Below, one piece after another: positions 27,445 to 35,987 of a DNA stretch of 64,000 nt; position 1 is the first letter of the stretch; each line of letters opens with the position of its first letter. The position numbers and the translations under genes were made by a program. The DNA comes from an uncultured Burkholderiales bacterium (GTDB lineage: Bacteria; Pseudomonadota; Gammaproteobacteria; Burkholderiales; Burkholderiaceae_C), in contig CAIMTJ010000033.1 in NCBI GenBank assembly GCA_903844385.1, positions 1 to 64,000 on the forward strand, in the 5' to 3' direction. The notes below the pieces were generated by a model. That model saw only the letters and a program-made list of their open reading frames with translations, searched no databases and was not told the DNA's origin.

Positions 27445-27906
27445 ATGCCTATTTATGCCTACAAATGTGCGTCTTGTGGCTTTGCCAAGGACGTTTTGCA
27501 AAAGCTCTCAGACGCTCCTCTGAGTGTGTGTTTGCAGTGCGGTGAGCCTCAATTCACCAAGCAAGTCACGGCCGCTGGGTTTCAGCTCAAAGGCTCGGGC
27601 TGGTATGTGACGGATTTCAAAGGAGACGGCAAACCCAAGGCTGACGCCTCCACGGCCTCGCTTGACCCTGCAGCCAAGAGCGCCTCTAGCGACGCCCCCA
27701 GCACCTCGGCCCCCTCATCTGCAAGCGACTCCAGTGGCGCGAGCGGTGCGAGTTCGGCCCCAACGTCGAGCGCGAGCCCCACGCCCTCGAGCTCAAGTCC
27801 CTCCTCGACTTCGGGCTCGGGCTCCTCCAGCACTTCATCGCCCTCATCTTCCAGTACGGCAAGCTCGTCGTCCCCGACCTCTTCTGCACCGAAGTCCAGC
27901 ACGTGA
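27445..27906 (+). CDS. FmdB-type zinc-ribbon protein with long Ser-rich tail
   Basis: N-terminal FmdB/CxxC zinc ribbon: MPIYAYKCASCGFAKDVLQKLSD with Cys 8, 11, 29 and 32. GFQLKGSGWYVTDFKG, the usual end of the FmdB domain, follows by about residue 61. The remaining 90 or so residues are low complexity, dominated by Ser with Ala, Pro, Thr and Gly. FmdB family proteins are putative regulators of unknown biochemistry. The ATG at 27445 matches the family start; the frame opens 10 codons earlier. Position before DUF502 and aspS is conserved in Burkholderiales. Confidence 0.88.
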   Translation: MPIYAYKCASCGFAKDVLQKLSDAPLSVCLQCGEPQFTKQVTAAGFQLKGSGWYVTDFKGDGKPKADASTASLDPAAKSASSDAPSTSAPSSASDSSGASGASSAPTSSASPTPSSSSPSSTSGSGSSSTSSPSSSSTASSSSPTSSAPKSST

Positions 27907-27988
27907 TGCTTTTTGATCATCAGCCCCAAGCCCTTGAGTTGTCAGCCCCCAGAAAGCCCTATTTTTTCATTGACCCATCACTGAGCTT

Positions 27989-28654
27989 ATGCATTTAAAA
28001 AAATACCTCCTCGCCGGCCTCTTGGTCTGGTTGCCCCTGGCCATCACGGTCTGGGTGTTGCTCTGGTTGATGGGGCTTTTTGATGCGATTTTCTCAGGCG
28101 TGCTCTCGGGTCTGGGCTCCTTCATGAGTGCTAGTCGACAGCCCGATTTGGATTTTTTGCGTGAAGTCCATGGCCTGGGTGTGGTTTTGGTTTTTGCAGT
28201 GCTGCTCATCACGGGTGCAGTCGCGTCCAATGTGGCTGGACGTTGGTGGCTCAAGCAATGGGACCACTTGTTCATTCACATCCCTTTTGTCAAGTCCATT
28301 TACACCAGCGTGAAGAAGGTCTCCACCACCTTGTTCTCCAGCAGTGGAGACGCCTTTCGCACAGCGGTCTTGGTGCAATACCCCTGTCAAGGCTCGTGGA
28401 CCATCGCCTTTCAAACCGGTTCTCCCAAAGGGGAGGTGGCGTCCATTTTGGGTGACGACATGGTGAGTGTTTATGTGCCCACCACGCCAAACCCAACGAG
28501 TGGATTTTTTCTGATGGTGCCCGTGAGCGAAGTGCGAACCTTGAACTTGAGTGTCGACCAAGCCTTGACCTATGTGATCTCGATGGGGGCGGTGGCGCCC
28601 GAGGAGACGGTTCAAGCATCAACACCCGGTGCAACGGAGCACAACCAATCCTAG
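27989..28654 (+). CDS. DUF502 family membrane protein
   Basis: A 221-aa protein with two N-terminal transmembrane helices (about 6-30, LLAGLLVWLPLAITVWVLLWLMGLF; about 58-78, GVVLVFAVLLITGAVASNVAG). A conserved soluble part follows, with IPFVKSIYTSVKKVSTTLFS, FRTAVLVQYPCQGSWTIAFQTG and VYVPTTPNPTSGFFLMVP, all typical of DUF502. Function is unknown. It lies between fmdB and aspS on the same strand. Confidence 0.93.
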   Translation: MHLKKYLLAGLLVWLPLAITVWVLLWLMGLFDAIFSGVLSGLGSFMSASRQPDLDFLREVHGLGVVLVFAVLLITGAVASNVAGRWWLKQWDHLFIHIPFVKSIYTSVKKVSTTLFSSSGDAFRTAVLVQYPCQGSWTIAFQTGSPKGEVASILGDDMVSVYVPTTPNPTSGFFLMVPVSEVRTLNLSVDQALTYVISMGAVAPEETVQASTPGATEHNQS

Positions 28655-28726
28655 TTTCAAGCGACAAGGCCTGTGTTACTTGCGGTCCATCCTAGCGCCT
28701 GGTCAAGTCCCATTCGTCCCTATTTT

Positions 28727-28742
28727 TTCACCGTGTGGTGAA
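28727..28742 (+). promoter_or_regulatory. Small hairpin in the aspS leader
   Basis: TTCACC (28727-28732), loop GTGT, GGTGAA (28737-28742): a perfect 6-bp inverted repeat preceded by a T run, 30 bases before the aspS start. It could be an operator or a leader stem. Confidence 0.3.
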
Positions 28743-28772
28743 GCAGTCATCGATTCATAGAAAGAAGTGAAC

Positions 28773-30566
28773 ATGTCCATGAGAAGCCATTACTGCGGTC
28801 TTGTGACCCTGGAGCTGTTGGATCAAACCGTGCAGTTGTGCGGTTGGGTCAATCGCCGCCGTGACCACGGTGGGGTGATTTTTGTCGATTTGAGAGACCG
28901 TGAAGGTCATGTGCAAATTGTCTGCAATCCCTCACAAGAGGCGGTGTTTTCGTCGGCTGAGCATTTGCGCAACGAGTTTTGTATTCAAGTCACGGGTGTC
29001 GTGCGCCGCCGCCCTGAGGGCTCTGAAAACGAGCAGCTCAAAAGTGGACAAGTCGAGGTCCATGCCACCGGTTTGGTGGTCTTGAACCCTTCGGTCACAC
29101 CACCGTTTTTGCTCGACGATGAGAACCTCTCAGAGACCACCCGCTTGACGCACCGAGTCCTTGATTTGAGGCGCCCTTACATGCAGAAAAACCTCATGCT
29201 GCGCTACAAAGTGGCCCACCATGTGCGTCAATTCTTGCATGACAACGGTTTTGTGGACATTGAAACACCCATGCTCACCAAGAGCACCCCCGAGGGTGCG
29301 CGCGATTATTTGGTGCCAAGTCGGGTGCACGATGGACAATTCTTTGCGCTGCCCCAGTCCCCCCAACTGTTTAAGCAACTTTTGATGGTGGCGGGCTTCG
29401 ATCGCTACTACCAAATCACCAAATGCTTTCGCGATGAGGACTTGCGCGCAGACCGCCAGCCTGAATTTACCCAAATCGATATCGAGACCTCCTTCATGGG
29501 TGAAGAAGAGATTCGCGACATGTTCCAAGGCATGATCAGTCACCTCTTTAAGGAAGTCTTGGGCGTGGACCTGGGTGAATTCCCCGTCATGACTTATGGT
29601 GAAGCCATGCACCGGTTTGGCTCGGACAAGCCCGATTTGAGAATTTCACTGGAGTTCACCGAACTCACCGAGGACATGAAGACGGTGGACTTCAAGGTGT
29701 TCTCCACCCCTGCAACCACCCCTGGGGGCCGAGTGGTGGCGCTGAAGATTCCGCAAGGTGCGAGCATCAGCCGTGGCGAGATCGATGGCTACACTGAATT
29801 TGTGAAAATTTATGGCGCGAGGGGCCTGGCATGGATCAAGGTCAACGATGTGGCGCAGGGTCGCGAAGGCTTGCAGTCGCCCATTGTGAAGAATTTGAAC
29901 GATGAGGCCATTCATTCGATTTTGAGCAAAACGGGTGCACAAAACGGGGACTTGATTTTCTTTGGCGCAGACAAGGCCAAAGTGGTCAACGATGCCATGG
30001 GTGCATTGCGTTTGAAGATTGGTTTGAGTGAATTTGCCAAAACCCAAGGTTTATTCCAGGCACGTTGGGCGCCCATGTGGGTGGTGGACTTCCCGATGTT
30101 TGAATACGACGAGGAGGCCGCTCGCTACACGGCGGTGCATCACCCCTTCACCGCCCCCAAAGATGGCCATGAGGACTGGATGGTGACGGCGCCGCAGAAA
30201 TGCATTGCCAAGGGCTATGACATGGTGCTCAATGGCTGGGAGATTGGCGGGGGCTCGGTGCGGATTCACCGCGCTGATGTCCAGCAAAAGGTCTTCGATG
30301 CGTTGAAAATCACGCCTGAAGAAGCGCAAGTGAAGTTTGGTTTTTTGCTCGACGCACTGCAGTATGGAGCCCCTCCACATGGCGGCTTGGCTTTTGGGCT
30401 CGATCGCATCGTCACCTTGATGACTGGGGCCGAGTCGATTCGCGATGTGATTGCGTTTCCCAAAACACAGCGCGCTCAGTGCTTGCTCACCCAAGCGCCT
30501 TCAAGTGTGGACGAAAAGCAGTTGCGCGAACTCCACATTCGTTTGCGCACGCCCGCTCAGGCGTAA
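28773..30566 (+). CDS. aspS: Aspartyl-tRNA synthetase (probably non-discriminating type)
   Basis: Class IIb synthetase. An N-terminal OB anticodon-binding domain ([25 protein letters not shown]) is followed by the catalytic core with motif 2 ([21 protein letters not shown]) and a GAD insertion domain. Motif 3 near the C-terminus is [14 protein letters not shown]. Length 597 aa is typical. The ATG at 28773 is used; GTG at 28767 and ATG at 28779 are nearby options. Many betaproteobacterial AspRS also charge tRNA-Asn, which cannot be judged here. It is followed convergently by a DUF3237 gene. Confidence 0.97.
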   Translation: MSMRSHYCGLVTLELLDQTVQLCGWVNRRRDHGGVIFVDLRDREGHVQIVCNPSQEAVFSSAEHLRNEFCIQVTGVVRRRPEGSENEQLKSGQVEVHATGLVVLNPSVTPPFLLDDENLSETTRLTHRVLDLRRPYMQKNLMLRYKVAHHVRQFLHDNGFVDIETPMLTKSTPEGARDYLVPSRVHDGQFFALPQSPQLFKQLLMVAGFDRYYQITKCFRDEDLRADRQPEFTQIDIETSFMGEEEIRDMFQGMISHLFKEVLGVDLGEFPVMTYGEAMHRFGSDKPDLRISLEFTELTEDMKTVDFKVFSTPATTPGGRVVALKIPQGASISRGEIDGYTEFVKIYGARGLAWIKVNDVAQGREGLQSPIVKNLNDEAIHSILSKTGAQNGDLIFFGADKAKVVNDAMGALRLKIGLSEFAKTQGLFQARWAPMWVVDFPMFEYDEEAARYTAVHHPFTAPKDGHEDWMVTAPQKCIAKGYDMVLNGWEIGGGSVRIHRADVQQKVFDALKITPEEAQVKFGFLLDALQYGAPPHGGLAFGLDRIVTLMTGAESIRDVIAFPKTQRAQCLLTQAPSSVDEKQLRELHIRLRTPAQA

Positions 30567-30592
30567 AGCGCCGCAGTGCTGGGCTGATCCGC

Positions 30593-31048
30593 TCAAAGCA
30601 CCTCGTAGACTTGGTACACGGGCCCACTGGGCTCGCGACTGCCTGTGGCCACTGCCAACACGCGATTGAGCCAGCTGTAGCGTTCATGCCCCGTCTCGAA
30701 CACCGGGGCCATGCGAAAGTAATACGCCTCGCTGTCCACGCGTTCGCCTCGGTTCAAGCGTTCGATCACATCGGCAGGCCCGTGTCGCATGCCCTGGTAG
30801 CTCATGAAAATGAGCGCATGGTCGTCGGTCTCCAAGGTGATGCGCACATCCAGCGTCAAGACCGAGTCGCTTCTGAGGAGGAGCCAGTCCCCACCGGGTG
30901 CAGCATGGACTTGGCCTTGGAGTCGGTCTCCCACAAAACGCCCGCCTGAGATATGGGCGATTTTGCGCCCGCCTCTTGGCGTTTGTCCCAAATCCACGCT
31001 CGAGGGCACGTCCAAGGTCAGTGTCATGAGGTGTCGGGTGTTGATCAT
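30593..31048 (-). CDS. DUF3237 domain protein
   Basis: A 151-aa DUF3237 protein: MINTRHLMTLTLDV, GQTPRGGRKIAHISGGRF, GDWLLLRSDSVLTLDVRIT, HDALIFMSYQGMRHGP-like segment and YYFRMAPVFETGHERYSWLN. The family is a beta-barrel fold of unknown function often found near degradation genes for aromatic or cyclic acids. The ATG at 31048 has GGGGGA 6 bases upstream and gives the usual length; the frame runs on to 31210 but would overlap the divergent promoter. Divergent from the VOC/TIM-barrel pair, so probably co-regulated with it. Confidence 0.88.
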   Translation of the reverse strand: MINTRHLMTLTLDVPSSVDLGQTPRGGRKIAHISGGRFVGDRLQGQVHAAPGGDWLLLRSDSVLTLDVRITLETDDHALIFMSYQGMRHGPADVIERLNRGERVDSEAYYFRMAPVFETGHERYSWLNRVLAVATGSREPSGPVYQVYEVL

Positions 31049-31092
31049 GGTGGTGTGTCCCCCAAGTAAGTTGAGCCGTTGGTGTGTTTTAG

Positions 31093-31107
31093 GGGTAAGA
31101 TTTACCC
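31093..31107. promoter_or_regulatory. Operator-like palindrome in the divergent DUF3237/VOC gap
   Basis: GGGTAA-GAT-TTACCC, a perfect 6-bp inverted repeat with a 3-base centre, lies in the 160-base gap between the two divergent starts (31048 and 31209). It is 45 bases from the DUF3237 start. This is a plausible site for a repressor or activator controlling both sides; no regulator gene is adjacent. Confidence 0.45.
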
Positions 31108-31208
31108 GTTCTCTGTGCGGAATCATAAAGCAAAGGTGCACGCCTCGGATGGCATGCCTGATCTTTGTGTTCTTTTGTTCTTGTTCAATGGTGAGGGACC
31201 GATAGGCC

Positions 31209-32144
31209 ATGACTGCAATTTCTACCCCGCTGGGTCAGCACGCCAACCGTGAATCGATTTCACCCGACCACAACCCGCTGGGGCTGTCAGGCATTGAGTT
31301 CATCGAGTACGCCACCGCCAAGCCCCAAGCACTCGGGCAGGTGCTCGAGATGATGGGGTTTCGCCCCGTGGCCAGGCACCGCTCGCGTGAAGTCTTGCTC
31401 TATCGCCAAGGCGACATGAATGTGATCATCAACGCGCATGCATCGGGCTTGCCCCATGCCCTGAACCCGACCGACAAGCCCGTCATTGCGGCACTGGGAC
31501 TGAGGGTGCGGGATGCGGCCAAGGCCTATCACCGAGCGCTCGAGTTGGGGGCCTGGGGGGTGCCCACGCACGTGGAGGTGATGGAGCTCAATATCCCCGC
31601 CATCCATGGCGTGGGATCGAGTCGAATTTATTTTGTAGACCGGGTTCGCGATTTCTCCATTTACGACGTGGATTTTGTGCCCATCCCCAGTGTCGATGCC
31701 CACCCGAGCGCGTTGGCGGGATTTCATTTTTTTGGGTTGGTGCAATACATAGGCAACGACCGCATGCTCGACTGGATGGAGTTTTACCAAGAGCTCTTGG
31801 GCTTTGAGGCGCTGGCGAGTACCGAGCACTTTGGCATTTTGCCCAAGGGACGCATCATGAAAAGCCCTTGCAATACCTTTTTCCTGCAATTGATCGAGCC
31901 CGAGCCGGGTGTGTTGGCACTGGAAGAAGACGAGCGCTTTCAACGCATTGGACTCGGTTGTGAGGACGTCCAAGCGGCCACGGCACTGCTGGCCAAGCGG
32001 GGCGTGGAATTCGTGAGCTTACAAGCTGACCAGCAGGGGGGCGAGGGTGCCTCTGGGCGTCAAGACGCCGGCGCCTTGACGCGCACGTGGTTGTCTGGTG
32101 TGAGTTTTGAATTGGTGAGCACGGCCAAGAGGGGCCAGGCATGA
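31209..32144 (+). CDS. VOC-superfamily protein, 4-hydroxyphenylpyruvate dioxygenase-like
   Basis: A 311-aa protein with two VOC modules. The first runs about 25-160 (GIEFIEYATAKPQALGQVLEMMGF, VREVLLYRQGDMNVIIN-type segments, SSRIYFVDR). The second runs about 170-305 (FHFFGLVQYIGN, FYQELLGFEAL, SPCNTFFLQLIEP). This is the HPPD-like layout seen in true HPPD and in the C-terminal half of QuiC-type 3-dehydroshikimate dehydratases. The metal ligands cannot be confirmed from sequence alone, and a conserved DHV at the start of the second module is replaced by FHF. The stop overlaps the next gene by 4 bases, supporting a shared pathway rather than tyrosine degradation. Confidence 0.78.
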   Translation: MTAISTPLGQHANRESISPDHNPLGLSGIEFIEYATAKPQALGQVLEMMGFRPVARHRSREVLLYRQGDMNVIINAHASGLPHALNPTDKPVIAALGLRVRDAAKAYHRALELGAWGVPTHVEVMELNIPAIHGVGSSRIYFVDRVRDFSIYDVDFVPIPSVDAHPSALAGFHFFGLVQYIGNDRMLDWMEFYQELLGFEALASTEHFGILPKGRIMKSPCNTFFLQLIEPEPGVLALEEDERFQRIGLGCEDVQAATALLAKRGVEFVSLQADQQGGEGASGRQDAGALTRTWLSGVSFELVSTAKRGQA

Positions 32145-33115
32145 GGTCGTCTTGGGGCACGCATGGCGCGCAGGGCGGGCAAAGCTTAGAGGGCACCACT
32201 GGCATGAAGCTCAGGGGGGGTGCCTTGGAGGACTTTGGGATGGACACCATCTCTTTGGCCGGTACGCTCGAGGCGAAACTCAAAGCCATTGGTGACGCTG
32301 GCTTCACGCAAGTCATGCTCAGTGCACGCGATGTTGTCTCTCATCCCGAGGGCTTTGAAGCCGCGGTGAGCGCGGTCAAAGCGAGTGGACTTCGGGTCAC
32401 GGGCTTTCAGGTATTGCGTGACTTTGAAGGCTTGTCGGGGCACTTGCACCACTACAAAATCGATATTGCCAAGGCCATGCTCGAGATGTGCCATGCCCTG
32501 GGCTCCAAAGTGCTATTGGTGTGTTCGTCCACATCGGTGCATGCCAGCAGCGAGACAGCGGTTTTGGCCAAAGATTTGAGAAAACTCGCCATGCTGGCGC
32601 TGCCTTTGGGCATCAAGGTCGCGTACGAGGCGCTCTCGTGGGGGCGCAACATCAATGAGTTTCCTCAAGCTTGGGAGGTGATTGAGCTAGCGGATGCCCC
32701 CAATCTTGGTCTTGGACTGGATTCCTTTCACTTGTTCGCCACCAAAACCGCCTTGGATGATTTGGAGTTGCTGGACCCGCAGAAAATCTTTTTGGTGCAG
32801 TTGGCCGATTTCATGTGGCAAGAGGTGCCCACCTTTGAAGACCGCATGACCACGGCGCGGCATTTCCGAGTCTTTCCTGGCGAAGGCGTGCATTCGGACG
32901 CTTTGGCCGATTTGGTGACGCGATTGTTCGCATTGGGCTACCGCGGGGACTACAGCTTTGAGGTGTTCAATGACGACTACCAGCAGCTGCCCCTGGGACT
33001 GGTCTCCGAGCGAGCTTGGCGCGCAGCCCAATGGCTCGGTGAAGACGTACTCCACCGCTCGGTGCCCTTGCCCAATCAAATTCGACTTCAAAAGAAAACA
33101 CATCGCACGTCTTGA
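32141..33115 (+). CDS. Sugar-phosphate isomerase/AP-endonuclease-2-type TIM barrel, probable 3-dehydroshikimate dehydratase
   Basis: A 324-aa xylose-isomerase-like TIM barrel. Likely metal ligands follow the 3-dehydroshikimate dehydratase pattern: Glu in VAYEALSWG, Asp and His in LGLGLDSFHLF, Gln in FLVQLADF and Glu in YSFEVFND, with FPGEG between. Such enzymes convert 3-dehydroshikimate to protocatechuate. The start ATG at 32141 overlaps the stop of the VOC gene; a later ATG at 32240 (MDTISLAGTLEAKL) is closer to the usual N-terminus. QuiC enzymes fuse this barrel in front of an HPPD-like half; here the halves are separate and in the other order. The substrate remains unproven. Confidence 0.72.
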   Translation: MRSSWGTHGAQGGQSLEGTTGMKLRGGALEDFGMDTISLAGTLEAKLKAIGDAGFTQVMLSARDVVSHPEGFEAAVSAVKASGLRVTGFQVLRDFEGLSGHLHHYKIDIAKAMLEMCHALGSKVLLVCSSTSVHASSETAVLAKDLRKLAMLALPLGIKVAYEALSWGRNINEFPQAWEVIELADAPNLGLGLDSFHLFATKTALDDLELLDPQKIFLVQLADFMWQEVPTFEDRMTTARHFRVFPGEGVHSDALADLVTRLFALGYRGDYSFEVFNDDYQQLPLGLVSERAWRAAQWLGEDVLHRSVPLPNQIRLQKKTHRTS

Positions 33116-33171
33116 GTCAGCCGCCATGGTGCAGGCGCGAGACGCATAATTTTTTCAAAGGCTTGGCTCAC

Positions 33172-33663
33172 ATGCCCTACAAGATTGCGCAATCCGTGCT
33201 GGTGGTCATCCACACTGAGGATCACCACGTCTTGGTGATTCGCCGTGTCGACATGGGCACGTGGCAAAGTGTGACGGGGTCCAAAGATTTCTTGCACGAA
33301 GACTGGATAGACACGGCCAGGCGTGAGGTCTGGGAGGAGACCGGTATCGATGCAAATGCCCCCAGTGTGGTTCTGAGCGATTGGGGGCTGGAGAATCACT
33401 ACGAAATTTACCCTGCTTTTCTACACCGCTACGCACCCGGTGTCACCCACAACACCGAGCGGGTGTTTGGTCTGAGAGTGCCCACTGGAACCCCCATCGT
33501 GCTCAACCCTTCAGAGCACACCGAGTGGCGCTGGTTGCCCCTTTTGGAGGCGGCCGATGTGGTGTTTTCGCCCTCCAACGCCGAAGCGATATTGATGCTC
33601 ACGCCTCAAGCTCGGACTGCCTCAGCAGTCAAGCCCTCAGGGGCGCATGCGTTTGACGCTTAA
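33172..33663 (+). CDS. nudB: Dihydroneopterin triphosphate diphosphatase
   Basis: Nudix hydrolase that removes pyrophosphate from dihydroneopterin triphosphate in folate synthesis. It starts MPYKIAQSVLVVIHT and carries the Nudix box (GSKDFLHEDWIDTARREVWEETGI) at about residues 40-63, then WGLENHYEIYPAF and the NPSEHTEWRWLPL segment common to NudB. Length 163 aa is a little above the E. coli enzyme (150). The start at 33172 is preferred to a TTG/ATG further upstream. FolE, the preceding enzyme of the pathway, lies 2.3 kb downstream on the same strand. Confidence 0.92.
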   Translation: MPYKIAQSVLVVIHTEDHHVLVIRRVDMGTWQSVTGSKDFLHEDWIDTARREVWEETGIDANAPSVVLSDWGLENHYEIYPAFLHRYAPGVTHNTERVFGLRVPTGTPIVLNPSEHTEWRWLPLLEAADVVFSPSNAEAILMLTPQARTASAVKPSGAHAFDA

Positions 33664-33720
33664 AGCCGCTACTCGCGCGCGTCTCTCCCGCTCTTGGCCA
33701 TGGTCAGGCTGAGTCCTGCG

Positions 33721-34527
33721 ATGCTCAAACTGGTGACCTACAACATTCACAAAGGCGTGCAAGCGCCGGGCTCAGGTCTGGGGCTTGGGGGGAGTTTGTC
33801 GCTCGGGCTGGGTTGGGGCAGCCGGCTTGAAATTCACAACATGGCCCGTGCTGTGGCCAGCTTGGACGCCGATGTGGTGTGTTTGCAAGAGGTGCGGTCT
33901 TTCAATCACCAACTCGCTCGGCGCTTTCACCATTGGCCCGAGGTGGGGCAAGCGCAGGCCCTGGCGCCCCAGGACTACCATGTCGTCTACCAAACCAATG
34001 CCCGCACCCGCCACGGCGAGCACGGCAATGCGCTCTTGAGCCGTTGGCCCATTGAGTCGCACCGCCATGAAGACATCTCTGACCACGCGCTTGAGCAGCG
34101 CGGGGTGCTGCAAGTCAAGCTCAACGTCAAGGGCCAAGCGCTGCATGTCGTGATCGTTCATCTGGGGCTGTTTGCGGCCAGTCGACTGCGACAAATCGAG
34201 CACATCAAGACCATGATCGCCAGAGAAATCCCCGCCCATGAGGCGTTGATCGTGGCGGGAGACTTCAACGATTGGCAAGCCCGGCTTCACCGCCCCTTGG
34301 GCCAAGTGGGCCTTCAAAGTAGCGCGCCACCAGCGCTCAAGACGTTTCCCGCTCGCTGGCCGGTTTTGGCGCTCGACCGGGTCTATGCGCGGGGTCTGGA
34401 GACTTTACACAGCTACACGCCGCTGGGCTCTCACTGGTCCAGACTGTCTGACCACTTGCCGCTCATCACCGAATTCAAAAGCCCCTGGCAAACGGCTGCT
34501 TTGGCCGCCACGGATGAGCCAGACTGA
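33721..34527 (+). CDS. Endonuclease/exonuclease/phosphatase (EEP) family protein
   Basis: A Mg-dependent EEP-fold phosphodiesterase. The N-terminus is MLKLVTYNIHKGV; the acidic metal site is in DADVVCLQEVR (about 55-65). HGEHGNALLSRWP, VHLGLFAASRLRQIEHI, VAGDFNDW and the final SDHLPLITEF follow, with the catalytic Asp-His pair. Length 268 aa. A Gly/Leu-rich insertion sits just after the first strand. An ATG at 33700 would add 7 residues. It precedes clsB by 2 bases; the EEP-clsB pair is common and suggests a role in phospholipid or head-group metabolism, but the substrate is unknown. Confidence 0.88.
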   Translation: MLKLVTYNIHKGVQAPGSGLGLGGSLSLGLGWGSRLEIHNMARAVASLDADVVCLQEVRSFNHQLARRFHHWPEVGQAQALAPQDYHVVYQTNARTRHGEHGNALLSRWPIESHRHEDISDHALEQRGVLQVKLNVKGQALHVVIVHLGLFAASRLRQIEHIKTMIAREIPAHEALIVAGDFNDWQARLHRPLGQVGLQSSAPPALKTFPARWPVLALDRVYARGLETLHSYTPLGSHWSRLSDHLPLITEFKSPWQTAALAATDEPD

Positions 34528-34529
34528 AA

Positions 34530-35849
34530 ATGGTGAAGAGCCCCCTCGCGCCCTTGGGCGGACATCAAAGCGGCGAGCAGATGCTGGGCTCGGATGCTTT
34601 ACCGCTGGGCCTTGAGCCCCAGCGAGCCTGGGCGTTGCTGCGTGGCAGCGATGCTTTTTTCCCCGCCCTCATCCAAAGCCTGGATGCGGCACAGACTGAA
34701 ATTCGTCTGGAGACCTATATCTTTGATTTTTCTCTGGGTGCGATTGAGGTGGCCCAGGCGCTCGAGCGTGCTGCTGGGCGGGGGGTGAACGTGATGGTGA
34801 TGCTCGATGCGTTTGGCACCCCTGGGATCCCCAAGGCTTGGCAAGAGCGCTGGGGCGTGGCCGGTGTGCAATTCTTGTTTTACTCACCCCTGATGGCCTT
34901 TGTGACGGGGTGGCCCGCAAATTGGCGGCGCTTACACCGAAAGTTGTGTGTGATCGATGAGGTGTGTGGGTTTTGTGGCGGGGTCAACTTGCTTGACGAC
35001 CACTGGGACCCGCATGCACACCAGCGCTTGCACCCCGCACGACTGGACTTCACCTTGCAAGTGTGGGGGCCGGTGGTGCAAGAGATTCACCAGCAGATGA
35101 CGACCTTGTGGACCCACGTTGCGTTAACGCAAAATTGGCGAACCAACACCAAAGCCAATGCCACCCAGCAAGTCTTGCAGGCTTGGTGGGTGGCCCGAGC
35201 GGCTCAGACTGCACCAGCAAGCGTTCGCCAAGTCGCGCGAGCCGAGCCTTTTGTGCACGATGATTTTCAGGCCCAAGACAGCATGCACTTGGTCCTTCGA
35301 GACAATGTGCGTCACCGCTGGCAAATTCAAGCGAGCTACTTGGCAGCCATTGGGCGTGCCCGTAAGGAAATATGGATCGCCAACGCGTTTTTCTTTCCCT
35401 CAACGCGCTTGCTTCTTGCTTTGTGCGCCGCGGCAAAGCGAGGGGTGAGCGTTCACGTCTTGCTCTCTGGCCTGGCCGAATATGTGTGGCTCTACCGTGC
35501 CACGTGGCATTTGTTGGCGGTGCTGATCAAGAGTGGCGTGCAAGTGCATGAATACCATGCGAGCTTTCTTCACGCCAAGGTCGCCACGGTCGACGAGGAC
35601 TGGAGCACTGTGGGTTCCTCCAATTTGGACCCCTTGAGCCTCATGATGGCACGCGAGGCCAATATCGTGACGCACTCTAGAGCCCTCGCGCAGGAGCTCA
35701 AAGCGCACATCCAAGAGTCCACCGCCACGGGCAGTACCCCCGTCAAACGCGCCGATATAGAGGGGCGCAGTTGCTACAATCGAGGTCTGGACTGGTTGGC
35801 CTATGGCAGCGTGCTGTTGGCACTCAAACTCGCCCGAGTGCATTATTAG
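34530..35849 (+). CDS. clsB: Cardiolipin synthase B (phospholipase D family)
   Basis: Makes cardiolipin from phosphatidylglycerol. Two HKD motifs are present: HRKLCVIDEVCGFCGG at about residues 136-151 and HAKVATVDEDWSTVGSSNLD at about 348-367. Length 439 aa fits ClsB, which lacks the N-terminal membrane helices of ClsA. It starts MVKSPLAPLGG, 2 bases after the EEP gene stop, so the two are probably translated together. Confidence 0.93.
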   Translation: MVKSPLAPLGGHQSGEQMLGSDALPLGLEPQRAWALLRGSDAFFPALIQSLDAAQTEIRLETYIFDFSLGAIEVAQALERAAGRGVNVMVMLDAFGTPGIPKAWQERWGVAGVQFLFYSPLMAFVTGWPANWRRLHRKLCVIDEVCGFCGGVNLLDDHWDPHAHQRLHPARLDFTLQVWGPVVQEIHQQMTTLWTHVALTQNWRTNTKANATQQVLQAWWVARAAQTAPASVRQVARAEPFVHDDFQAQDSMHLVLRDNVRHRWQIQASYLAAIGRARKEIWIANAFFFPSTRLLLALCAAAKRGVSVHVLLSGLAEYVWLYRATWHLLAVLIKSGVQVHEYHASFLHAKVATVDEDWSTVGSSNLDPLSLMMAREANIVTHSRALAQELKAHIQESTATGSTPVKRADIEGRSCYNRGLDWLAYGSVLLALKLARVHY

Positions 35850-35987
35850 CGCCCAAGACGTGGCCCCCGAGTTCAAGAGCAGCACCGGCAATGCCCCTGA
35901 TCATGTGAAGCTCACCCAAAGACTGTTAGGATTCCAACCCGAGGCAAATGTTCCACCAATTCAAATGACAAAGGCTTTGCGCAGAAA

